Assembly: GCF_002104995.1 (NCBI RefSeq)
Contig: NW_024468456.1
Coordinates: forward strand, 1 to 16,243
DNA length: 16,243 nt
DNA from: Linderina pennispora
Lineage: Eukaryota; Kickxellomycota; Kickxellomycetes; Kickxellales; Kickxellaceae
Direction: 5' to 3'
The position numbers and the translations under genes are program-made. Below are positions 8,624 through 16,243 of the stretch, one piece after another; position 1 is the stretch's first letter, and each line of letters opens with the position of its first letter. The notes beneath the pieces are model-generated. The model was not told where the DNA came from. It saw nothing but the letters and a program-made list of their open reading frames with translations, and ran no database searches.

Positions 8624-10035
8624 ATGACTTCACTGGTGTCAAGCAGCATTTCCTTACCAACACAGCCAGCCACTCTGCCGACGGCGAAGAGGTCGAAGAC
8701 AACAGCGATGGGTGAGACCTGTCGCGCGACATCTACGCGCAAGGTAATCCTGGGGCAGCGCGACCGGATAGTGACGATAGGCCGCAGCAGCGCGTGCACG
8801 CTGCAAGTGGGGTCACGGACAACGACGATATCGCGGTCACACGCGTCAATCAAGCACTTGGGCACCCGATTCGAGCTGCACGTCCTGGGCCTGAACGGAG
8901 TGCGCATCAACGGCGTGCTGCACTTGAGCGGCTCAATTGTGGAGCTGCACGACGGTGACATGCTCAATTTTGTCGGCGCCAAGTACCAGTTCCAGGAGCC
9001 CGAGAAGCCCGAGGGACATGTGGAGGAACATGTGGAAGAGCCAGCAGAGGAGTGGTGGCCGGAACCGGTGCGCAAGCGCAAGCACGACAGCCTGAAAAAC
9101 ATCGTGCTGCCAAGTCTGCCGAGCGAGGGTGAGCTATATGAGAACTCGACTGATACACTGGTGGCTACGTCGGAGATCGGGATCGAGCACTTGGGCAAGA
9201 GCCGGGCGATGCCCAAGTTCATTGACGACCTGCCGCCGTCGTCACCGCCACCTATGAGCTCGCTGATGGACCTGATCGAGGATGGTGAGCACAGCGAGGG
9301 CATCGAGTCCGTGCTCCTGCCACACACCATCGAGCACCCAGTCCCAGTCCGGATCGAGTCGGGTGAGGAGGTGGCGAAGCCGAGCCCCGTGGCGCCCAAG
9401 TCGCACTCTGAGCCCCAGCCGAACCCCCGCAACGCTGAGGATAAGGAAAACATTCCGCACGACACAAAGCCCCTCAAGGCGCACTCAGCAGGCAAGCGGC
9501 GGCATGGCGGCACCAAGCGCAAGGCCCCGAAGCGAGACGACGAGATGATGAAGTCGCTGCGCGAGCTCCTGGGCGTGGTCGACCCGAGCGAGTGTCTTGC
9601 CGACGCCATTGACAGCGAGACCGAGGACTTCTTGTCGCACAAGCCAGCAGAGCCCCTCAAGACATCGTCGGCACATCGCTGGTCGACCTTATCGTCTCGA
9701 CCATGGTGTTCTCGGCACGCACGTCGCACACGATCAGCGACCTGCTCCGCGACCTCAGCAAGACCGAGCAGGACGCGGAGTCGATGCTGTGGCGGCACCA
9801 CGTGACGTGGACGCTCTTCCACAACAGGTGCTTTGGCCGCGTCGAGCGTCGGGTCAAGGATGCCTCGGACCGCCGGGCGGAGGACAGATGGTACTATGAT
9901 GCCCAGAAGGATGAGTGCCAGGAGCGCAGGGAGAACTTTGGCGGGCTGGTGCGCACGGCCAGACGGTGCACGCTGAGGGATACCCAGTACTTCTTCAAGC
10001 AGGTGCCCAAGCTCCCGTCGTTCCGGTACAAGTGA
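8624..10035 (+). CDS. FHA-domain nuclear protein, Tos4/Plm2-like, one frameshift
   Basis: The start ATG at 8624 follows a pyrimidine-rich leader and an ACA-A context. An FHA (phosphothreonine-binding) domain spans about residues 48-122: G53-R54, SRSHA at 70-74 and LNGVRING around 90-97 are the classic ligand-binding loops. A long acidic, proline-rich disordered middle follows, with SP sites (PPSSPPP, KPSP), a KEN box at residues 274-276 and basic clusters (KRRH, KRKAPKR, about 291-304) that look like a nuclear localisation signal. At 9659-9661 (CTC AA GAC) one base is missing. The reading then continues as DIVGTSLVDLIVSTMVFSARTSHTISDLL to the TGA at 10033-10035, a conserved helical C-terminal region resembling that of fungal Tos4-type proteins (CFGRVERRVKDA, RWYYDAQKDE, QYFFKQVPK). 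Restored length would be ~470 residues. No intron with plausible splice sites explains the shift. FHA is certain; the Tos4 assignment is from layout and C-terminus. Confidence 0.72.
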
Positions 10036-10092
10036 TTCGGCGGCCCCAGTAACAGGTGATAGTTTCCTTCTCCGGTAGTACCAAAGCCCTGA

Positions 10093-10098
10093 AATAAA
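10093..10098 (+). terminator. AATAAA polyadenylation signal of the FHA gene
   Basis: AATAAA occurs 58 bases after the FHA stop codon and runs into an A-rich tract. This is the expected distance for 3' end formation of that mRNA. Confidence 0.5.
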
Positions 10099-10819
10099 AA
10101 AAAACCGTGTATTGCATCACCAGCAAGTGTGTCGCCGATTCCGGCATAGTTGGGGAGCCGAGAGAGGCTGGGCCCAACCGCACGAAGCCTGTTCGCGCAA
10201 AATGGGCCCTCTCGCATGGAGTGACGTTCTATGAAGCGTATGAGCACTCTTGCGATTGCCCGTTGGGCTTCCCGGAGAAGCAGCTGGGCCTGGAATCGGG
10301 GAAGGCGGCTGCTGCATATCGTGATGCGACACATGCGGGTTCCTGGGGATGTGTCTGGCAATGCAGCGGGCTCGCTGCTGACTCACTCCGGCGACTTTCG
10401 AGCCAACCAGCGTCGAGCAATCTGCGGCAAGCAGGCGGCGCTGGTGGCGCTCAGCCCGCAGCGGCCGGGATTACAGGTTTCTGGGTGCACATGTGCATAT
10501 CAATTGAGATGGACGGAGGCAAACAAGCAAGCGGACAGGCTGGCTGGCAGTCGGGAGAGGGCAGCGGGATCACACGGTTCAGGGCTTTCGTTGGGATGCG
10601 CCAGTGGGTAGCTTTCTGGATCCTTCCGACTAGTCCTCTCCCATCCATCCATCCCAACGGAGGCTCTGCCCAAGTCATCCAAAAGTGTGTTTTTTGCAAA
10701 ATCGCCTGAGGTTACGTAGACGAAAAAAAAACCATCCGCAGGCTGGTGGCCGGCCCTCTCAGTTCCACACATGCCCGAGCGGTGGCTGCGACGTATTCCC
10801 TCCCCATCGGCCGTGCTCC
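10099..10819. other. GC-rich intergenic stretch, no supported gene
   Basis: A plus-strand frame of 200 codons (10107-10709) and several antisense frames are open, but none has domain-like composition, conserved motifs or a sensible start. They are what GC-rich sequence poor in stop codons gives. A short CCAT repeat lies near 10645. It probably belongs to the far-upstream region of the aldolase gene. Confidence 0.45.
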
Positions 10820-10864
10820 TCAGGCTGTGCGTGCTTGGCCAATCGCGGGGGGCGCACAGCCTGA
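10820..10864. repeat. 12-bp perfect inverted repeat flanking a CCAAT box
   Basis: The left arm TCAGGCTGTGCG (10820-10831) and the right arm CGCACAGCCTGA (10853-10864) are exact reverse complements separated by 21 bases that contain CCAAT at 10839-10843. It lies ~155 bases upstream of the aldolase TATA box. A dimeric factor or a HAP/NF-Y site with flanking partner sites is a plausible role, but inference. Confidence 0.5.
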
Positions 10865-11006
10865 TGTGGAAATAAAGCTCAGGCAGCAAAATAGCGCGCT
10901 GGCGCTTTGCTGGCACCCACGGGTGATGAAATCAGGATAGGGGGCAGGTGGGACGGATAATGTAACCCCCCAAACCCGGCGTGCGGCCCAGCCCTCGGTC
11001 GCGCCA

Positions 11007-11014
11007 TATAAAAG
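11007..11014 (+). promoter_or_regulatory. TATA box of FBA1 (TATAAAAG)
   Basis: A canonical TATAAAAG lies 124 bases before the aldolase ATG. A strongly pyrimidine-rich leader (about 11051-11113, CTCTC/CCCTCC tracts) follows, typical of highly transcribed glycolytic genes in fungi. Confidence 0.75.
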
Positions 11015-11137
11015 ACGCCAGCCGCGCCGCGCCCTTGCTATCTTCATCAACTTTTTCCACTCTTCTTTAGCAAAAGATTAGTTTCTCTCTCCCCTCCCCT
11101 CCCTCTCTCCTCCAAACAAGGTTTACCAAATCAAACA

Positions 11138-12311
11138 ATGGGTGTTCTCGATATCGTCCCCGCTGGTGTCCTCACTGGTGACAACGTGAAGAAGCTCTTC
11201 GACTACGCCAAGGAGCACAAGTTCGCCATCCCGGCCATCAACTGCACATCGTCGTCGACTGTCAACGCCGTCCTTGAGGCCGCTCGTGACCAGAAGACCC
11301 CCATTATCATCCAGTTCTCGCAGGGCGGCTCCGCCTTCTACGCCGGCAAGGGTGTCTCGAACAAGGACCAGCAGGCCTCCATCCTTGGTGCCATCGCCGG
11401 TGCCTACCACGTCCGCGCCGTCGCCAAGCACTACGGTGTTCCTGGTAAGTAGCCCAAAGGCGGGATCACCATCTGAGAAGCTTTTCATGTGACAGCACCA
11501 TCGCTGCTAACTGCATCTCTCTCCGAGAGTTCCTTTTGTAGTCGTTCTGCACTCGGACCACTGCGGCCGCCCTCTGCTGCAGTGGCTCGACGGCATGCTT
11601 GCCGCCGACGAGGCCTACTTCAAGGAGCACAACGAGCCCCTGTTCTCGTCGCACATGATTGATCTGTCGGCCGAGACCAAGGAGTTCAACATCTCGACCA
11701 CCGCCGAGTACTTCAAGCGCTGCGCGCCGATGAAGCTCTGGCTGGAGATGGAGATCGGTATCACCGGTGGCGAGGAGGACGGTGTCAGCCACGACACCTC
11801 TGACAAGTCGGCCCTGTACACTCCCTCGGAGGACGTCTACGAGGTCTACCAGGCGCTGTCGCCCATCGCCCCGTACTTCTCGATCGCCGCCGCCTTCGGT
11901 AACGTGCACGGCGTGTACAAGCCCGGCAACGTCGTTCTGTCGCCGCAGCTGCTGGCCGGCCACCAGAAGTACGTCAAGGAGCAGATCAACTCCGAGTCGG
12001 ACTACCCTCTGTACCTGGTCTTCCACGGCGGATCGGGCTCGACCGAGGACGAGATCAAGGAGGCTGTCTCCAACGGTGTCGTCAAGATGAACGTCGACAC
12101 TGACACCCAGTTCGCCTACCTCGAGGGCGTCCGCAACTTCGTTCAGGAGAAGAAGGACTACCTCGCGAGCCAGGTCGGTAACCCCACTGGCGAGGATGCG
12201 CCCAACAAGAAGTACTACGACCCGCGTGTCTGGATCCGCGAGGGCGAGAAGACCATGTACTCCCGCGTCCAGAAGGCCAACGCCGACCTGGGCAACGTCA
12301 ACACCCTCTGA
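11138..12311 (+). CDS. FBA1: class II fructose-1,6-bisphosphate aldolase (two exons)
   Basis: It cleaves fructose 1,6-bisphosphate into dihydroxyacetone phosphate and glyceraldehyde 3-phosphate in glycolysis and runs the reverse in gluconeogenesis; it is a cytosolic zinc-dependent dimer. Exon 1 is 11138-11444 and exon 2 is 11542-12311. Splicing gives 358 residues, against 359 for yeast Fba1. Start MGVLDIVPAGVLTGDN and the tract AIPAINCTSSST are family signatures. Catalytic Asp108 and zinc His109 lie in VLHSDHC just after the junction. The acidic loop is ITGGEEDGV, the second zinc His is H225 (NVHGVYKPG), the third is H264 (LVFHGGSGS), and NVDTDTQ binds the phosphate end. All key residues are present and there are no frameshifts. 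Strong C-ending codon bias, a TATA box and a pyrimidine-rich leader indicate high expression. The gene stands alone, facing the convergent Nramp gene 548 bases downstream. Confidence 0.97.
11445..11541 (+). other. spliceosomal intron of FBA1 (97 bases)
   Basis: Donor GTAAGT (11445-11450), branch-site-like GCTAAC (11506-11511) and acceptor TTTTGTAG ending at 11541. It splits the valine codon of YGVPV after its first base (phase 1). Removal restores the invariant HYGVPVVLHSDHC tract. It contains an in-frame TAG two codons into the intron. Confidence 0.93.
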
Positions 12312-12859
12312 ATTTTCCTCTAGTATCTTGACTGGCTCTACTTCCCCAACAATTACTACTCGTCTGTAAAGAAGCCATGCCTCCCCTACTCCTGTGTTGC
12401 GGCGGTGCTGTCCGCGAATCTTCCTGCGCTTATCGTCGTGGCATGCCTGTCCCCAATTCTTCTCCGGTGTCGCCCGATCACAAAGGGCTCCAGATTCCCA
12501 CACCATTGTGTCGCTGGGCACGGTCCACCACATGAAAACCGCGCAAATTGAGAGAAAAATTCCGACTGATAGGACCGTGACGGCTTCCTGCAAAGACACG
12601 GGATCGCCGACGTTTCCATATACAAGAATTAGCGAGGGGCTCGGACGTCGGGTGTTTCGAGTGTGCCACGGGGCAGCAGCACCTTCTACAGAGGAGGACT
12701 GCTATTGTGCATGCGTGCCGATCCCACATAGGGCAGAACCGGGTCGAGCATTTGCCGCGGGGGGTGTGAGGCTTGTGTCCAGAGAATAGATGCTTACAGT
12801 GTTGTATATGGAACAGGAGAAAGAGTGTATATCACTAGGGCTCGTGGGGCGTGCCTCTT
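12312..12859. other. convergent intergenic region, 3' ends of FBA1 and the Nramp gene
   Basis: About 550 bases between two stop codons facing each other. It would hold both 3' untranslated regions and cleavage sites. No canonical AATAAA is obvious on either strand and no gene is supported, although antisense frames are open into it. Confidence 0.5.
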
Positions 12860-14575
12860 CTAGAGGGTGGCCTCGCTCGGGACCATCTGCGAGCGGCCAA
12901 ACAGCCAGCGGATGGGCTTGGGCGCCCTGTCAACAATGGACTTGCGCTCCCACACGCACAGTAGCGGCCACAGCACAACATGGAGCACGACGAAAATGTA
13001 GACGAACAGGGCAGCGAGCAGGGCAACATACATGCCGGCCGAGTCCAGAGGAATGACAGAGACGATCATGTACGCGTTGAGCACGATAATCGCAGTGACG
13101 AGCGCAAACGACGCAGCCTTGATGTAGTGCGCAAAGGCAAACTCCTTGCCCATGACCTCCGGATACATCTGCAGCTTAAGCAGCGGGATGATGGTTACTG
13201 ACATGACCACAGACTGGATGACGTTGATGATCTCGCTGAGCATGTCCATGTGGTTGGTGGCAGCAATGCCGACAGCCAGGGCGGGCACCAGCGAGATGGC
13301 GCGCGTCACGATCACTCGCTGCCACGGCTTGACCGGGATGTTCCAGAACCCCTCGGTCACGTACTGGCCGGCCATCGTGCCCGCCATGGTCGTGCTCTGG
13401 CCGATCGCCAGCAGCCCCACGCCGTAGACATACTTTGAGCCGCTGCCAAGCACATGCGTAAGGATGTTGGCGCCACCAGCCAGCGAGGCCTCGTACGCCA
13501 GACCCTTGGCGGCCATCATGGCTATTGCCTTGACAAACACAACCACCACGGCCATGTTGATCAGGAACGCGTAGATAAGGCTGAACACCACCTCGACGCG
13601 GAAATACGTCATGGCCTCGCGGATCGCACCCACACGCGAGGCCTCGCTGCGGTCTAGCTTGCGCGTGCCTACGAGTGCCGAGTGCAGGTACAGGTTGTGT
13701 GGCATCAGGACGCACCCAATGACGCCGACGGCCTGCACTGCAGCGCCGTGGGGGATGCGCGGGATGAACATGCCCTTGACGACCTCCTTGGCGTCAGGCT
13801 TGACCATGATCATCTCGATCCAGAAGCACACGGCAAGCGTCGTGATCAGCAGACCAAACAGCATTTCGGTGACGCGGACGCCAAACCGCTGGATGTAGAG
13901 AAATAGGAAGCTGTCAACGGCAGTGATGATAACACCGGCCCAAATCGGGATGCCCGTAAGAATGTGGAACGCCGTTGCTGTGCCCACCACCTCCTGCACA
14001 TCGGCGCCGATAATCGCCAATTCGCTCAGCGCCCAAAATATAATGCGGTACCATCTTGGGTACTGCTGCTTGATGTGCTGGGCCAGGTGCTTGCCGGTGA
14101 CCACGCCCAGGCGCGCTGCCATTGACTGCACAAACATGCACAGGACGTGCGCAACCAACAGCAGCCAGAGCAGCTTGTAGCCGGTCACTTCTGCCTGTGA
14201 AATGTCGCTCTCGATGTTTCCTGGATCGAGAAGCGCCTGGCTGATCAGCAGACCGGGGCCGACGAACTTTAAGAGCTTGCGGAACGAAAACCTTGTTTGC
14301 TCGCTGTTGTAGTCGACCTTGATGTGGTAGTTCTTGTACAGGTCCTCGTTGGCCGTCGATCCGTCATCCAGCACACCCTCGTCGAGCGCGGACCGCTCAG
14401 TCTTGGCGAAGATGTCCTGGTGGGTGGGGACGGGCGTGATCGACTTGGCGTCAAATGGCGGCAGCTCGGAGCTCTCGATGTCGGCGTGCATGGCTGGCAG
14501 CCAATCGCCGCCGTCAGAGTCACGGCGCGCTCCCTGCCTGATGCCCTTTGCCTGTGGGCTCTCTCCAAAAGCCAT
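12860..14575 (-). CDS. Nramp-family divalent metal transporter
   Basis: Imports Mn2+/Fe2+ and similar ions with protons, probably at the vacuolar, endosomal or plasma membrane. The 571-residue frame is uninterrupted. A hydrophilic, acidic N-terminus (~95 residues) precedes 11-12 membrane helices. TM1 carries the metal-binding DPGN (117-120), TM6 carries MPHNLYLHSALV with Met291, and the GQSTTMAGTMAGQYVTEGF tract (391-409) follows, all hallmarks of Nramp. The run GCVLMPHNLYLHSALV and the preceding AVGVIG resemble plant NRAMP3/4 more than yeast Smf1-3. After DPGN the usual DLQ(A/S)GA is replaced by DISQAE (124-129), still followed by GYKLLW. There is no intron. The ATG at 14575 is chosen as the first of the frame; a later Met30 would shorten only the tail. 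The start lies 900 bases from the stop of the upstream same-strand MCR1. Confidence 0.93.
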   Translation of the reverse strand: MAFGESPQAKGIRQGARRDSDGGDWLPAMHADIESSELPPFDAKSITPVPTHQDIFAKTERSALDEGVLDDGSTANEDLYKNYHIKVDYNSEQTRFSFRKLLKFVGPGLLISQALLDPGNIESDISQAEVTGYKLLWLLLVAHVLCMFVQSMAARLGVVTGKHLAQHIKQQYPRWYRIIFWALSELAIIGADVQEVVGTATAFHILTGIPIWAGVIITAVDSFLFLYIQRFGVRVTEMLFGLLITTLAVCFWIEMIMVKPDAKEVVKGMFIPRIPHGAAVQAVGVIGCVLMPHNLYLHSALVGTRKLDRSEASRVGAIREAMTYFRVEVVFSLIYAFLINMAVVVVFVKAIAMMAAKGLAYEASLAGGANILTHVLGSGSKYVYGVGLLAIGQSTTMAGTMAGQYVTEGFWNIPVKPWQRVIVTRAISLVPALAVGIAATNHMDMLSEIINVIQSVVMSVTIIPLLKLQMYPEVMGKEFAFAHYIKAASFALVTAIIVLNAYMIVSVIPLDSAGMYVALLAALFVYIFVVLHVVLWPLLCVWERKSIVDRAPKPIRWLFGRSQMVPSEATL

Positions 14576-15480
14576 TACGAATTAGGAGCAATGTAGAAAC
14601 AACACGAATAGAGCAGCAAAGGGCTTCAAAGTAATAAAAAGGGACCGAAGGGAGGGTGTGGGGTAAGAATGGAAATTAATATTACTTGCTAGTCAGCGAG
14701 AAAAAAGGTTGCTGGCCGGCAGGAAGGGTGCTATTTAAGCGTTCTAGAATATGCGCGATTTCGCTGAGTCGGAATCAGCCCCTTCTAAAGAAGAAGCCTG
14801 CCAAGAACGCTGTGGCCCATTCTGCGCAGACAGCAGCGCATATGATGGAGCGCAGTATCGCTGGGTTTCAATTCCTGTAGGACCATTCTGGCATCTGGGA
14901 TTTTGTCAGTCTCTGGCGTATTGCATCTCTTTGCCGGCTAATCGGATGGAGGCCAGAGTGGCGACTGCAGGATGTAGGAGCGATATTGTAGGCTGAAGGT
15001 ATTGCGTTGACTATCTCACGTTGTGGCCAGAAACATGCTGTGAGGTGCCAGGTATGGAAATTTCACTGTGCGGATATTCCGGCTCATCTTGGGAATGCAA
15101 CCGCTGATATTGAATTCCATGCCAGCCTGTACTCCCCTCCCTCCCCTGCAGGCTTGGTGGGGCAAAGCATGTCGATGCGACTGTGCTCAGGGGCGAGCAA
15201 AAATAGGGGCTCACGTTTGGGGCTCGTAATCATCCACAGTGCTCAGCGCAATGTTGCCAGCACTCGCTGGTGCCACGGCCGTTATCGGTCTGTCCTTCTC
15301 ACGCTGTCGTCGATATCAGTCATCGCCACCGGCCCACAGTGGCGACAAGGTCAGCTGTGCTGTTGGCCTGCATAAAGATGTATTAGCGGTGTCCATATGT
15401 CGCCGATCCATTCAGGTTCTGAGTTGCTATCTGAAAAGATTCTATGCGGAGCTTGTGGCAGCTGCCGAAATCCGCCGCGA
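14576..15480. other. intergenic region, Nramp promoter and 3' region of MCR1
   Basis: About 900 bases with no supported gene. On the minus strand a TTAAATAG element (14731-14738) could serve as a TATA box for the Nramp gene, ~156 bases upstream of its ATG. Beside it is TTCTAGAA (14742-14749), a minimal inverted heat-shock-element unit (nTTCnnGAAn). Both are weak single sites. Open frames of 60-120 codons show no family resemblance. Confidence 0.4.
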
Positions 15481-16243
15481 TTAGAACTTGAACACCTGCT
15501 CCGAACGAGTAGCCAAGCTCCTTGAAGATTCCACCAACCTCGCCCTGCGAGTAGTCAGGAGCCTTGGGGCCACTGACCGCCTTCATCATGGGCGGCGGGC
15601 CGCACGCCACAACAAGCACATTGCCCTCAGAGGGCGCCGGCAGGTACTTCTGCACAAGCTCCTTGGTGACGAATCCAGTCTCACCCTTCCAGTCAGCCGA
15701 AGTCGCCTTATCGATCACATAGTGGACCTTGAGCTGATCCGGATGCTTGCGCGCGTACTCATCAAGAGTGGAGCGCAGGATGATGTCCTCCTCAGACTTG
15801 TTGGCAAACACCAGGGTCAGCTTGGTCTTGTCCTCGGGTCGTTGGTGATCTGCTCAATGAACTGCAGCATGGGCGTGATGCCAGAGCCACCGGCAACCAT
15901 GCCGATCTCCTTCAGGGCGTTGGCCTTGTACGGGTACTTGGGGATCGGGCCCTTCATCTCAATCGTGTCTCCGGGCTTCAGCGTATGGATGTGCTTGGAC
16001 ATCTTGCCCGCCTCATACGTCTTCACCACGAGATCAAAGTGACCGCGCGCGTGCTTGGCCGACGTCGGCGTGTACGGGCGGATCGTGGGCTTCTCATCAT
16101 CACCGATCTTGGCCTTGACCACCAGGCACGAGGTGACGTTCAAGCCGAGCTCCTGGTTCTCACCCAAAGCGAACCGGTACAGGGCCGTGTCGTGGTTGAT
16201 CGGCTGCACCTCGCGCAGAGTGAACTTTGTAAAGTTCTTCGGA
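15481..16243 (-). CDS. MCR1: NADH-cytochrome b5 reductase, Mcr1 type, 3' part, two frameshifts
   Basis: FAD enzyme passing electrons from NADH to cytochrome b5 or erythroascorbyl acceptors; fungal Mcr1 sits at the mitochondrial outer membrane and intermembrane space. The N-terminus, including the membrane anchor, lies beyond the right edge. Visible in order: PKNFTKFTL start of the FAD domain, RPYTPTS (FAD-binding), GPIPKYPY, AGGSGITPM (nucleotide-binding), LVFANKSEEDIIL, CGPPPMM (NADH-binding) and the C-terminal KELGYS...EQVFKF. The GPIPKYP motif, the KAVSGPKAPDYSQGE tract and the VFKF end are those of Mcr1 rather than Cbr1. One base is missing at the G3 run 15836-15838 (needed for NDPEDKTKLTLVF), and one extra base near 15505-15507 displaces the final SSEQVFKF, which ends at TAA (15483-15481). 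Both are homopolymer one-base events in a strongly conserved protein, so the living gene is probably intact. Confidence 0.88.

Noticed and set aside
9592-9661. Tiny intron explaining the FHA frame change
   Set aside because: The only GT...AG pairs near the shift span about 17-22 bases, too short for a spliceosomal intron, and removing them deletes coding sequence without improving the protein.
8599-9822. 407-codon open frame antisense to the FHA gene
   Set aside because: Low-complexity Ser/Arg/Cys-rich mirror of a GC-rich coding strand that itself has a clear FHA domain.
10683-10706. KCVFCKIA, resembling the N-terminal motif of HIT-family proteins
   Set aside because: A TGA follows at once, and nothing resembling the rest of a HIT domain (for example HxHxH) follows in any frame within reach. 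No splice donor precedes the stop. Taken as coincidence.
11466-12599. 377-codon open frame antisense to FBA1
   Set aside because: It lies opposite exon 2 of an unmistakable aldolase. The amino-acid composition (Val/Leu/Arg/Gly/Asp runs) is the typical mirror of C-ending codon bias, and no domain is visible.
14742-14749. Heat-shock element driving the Nramp gene
   Set aside because: Only one TTCnnGAA pair is clear, not the three or more alternating units expected for HSF binding; kept as a note in the intergenic entry.

Overview
The window reads as nuclear DNA of a fungus. Evidence: a class II fructose-bisphosphate aldolase of Saccharomyces Fba1 type split by a 97-base GT-AG intron with a CTAAC branch site, an Mcr1-type cytochrome b5 reductase, a Tos4/Plm2-like FHA protein, an ABCC (MRP/Ycf1-type) transporter relic, and gene starts in pyrimidine-rich leaders. 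The Nramp transporter looks more like plant NRAMPs than yeast Smf proteins. Together with compact spacing and few introns this suggests an early-diverging (zygomycete-grade, perhaps Kickxellomycotina) fungus. That placement is inference.

Left part (1-7630). An NmrA/HSCARG-type Rossmann protein (+, 313-1158) is broken by about five single-base shifts. It converges on a large M16 zinc metallopeptidase of the YOL098C/SPAC3H1.02c type (-, 4493-1323), intact for its first ~845 codons and then shifted at three or more places. Next is a decayed ABCC transporter (+, 5290-7630): the 5' half is missing, NBD1 carries two TAG stops, and an internal deletion joins NBD1 to the middle of TMD2. The TMD2-NBD2 half is still one open 554-codon frame.

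Right part (8.6 kb to the end). A Tos4-like FHA protein (+, 8624-10035, one frameshift) has MCB-like sites upstream and a KEN box inside. It is followed by intact FBA1 (+, 11138-12311), whose promoter holds a CCAAT box inside a 12-bp inverted repeat. Then come an intact Nramp metal transporter (-, 14575-12860) and the 3' part of MCR1 (-, running off the right edge, two frameshifts). This half is visibly more GC-rich with strong C/G-ending codons.

The genes do not form a pathway or cluster; it is an ordinary mosaic of independent eukaryotic genes. The most consequential observation is that nearly all frameshifts are one-base changes at short homopolymers in otherwise conserved frames. That points to residual assembly indels for NmrA, M16, FHA and MCR1, whereas the ABCC relic has substitutions and a deletion and looks like real decay. 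I see no CRISPR array, transposon, tRNA or rRNA, and no convincing new multi-gene system.
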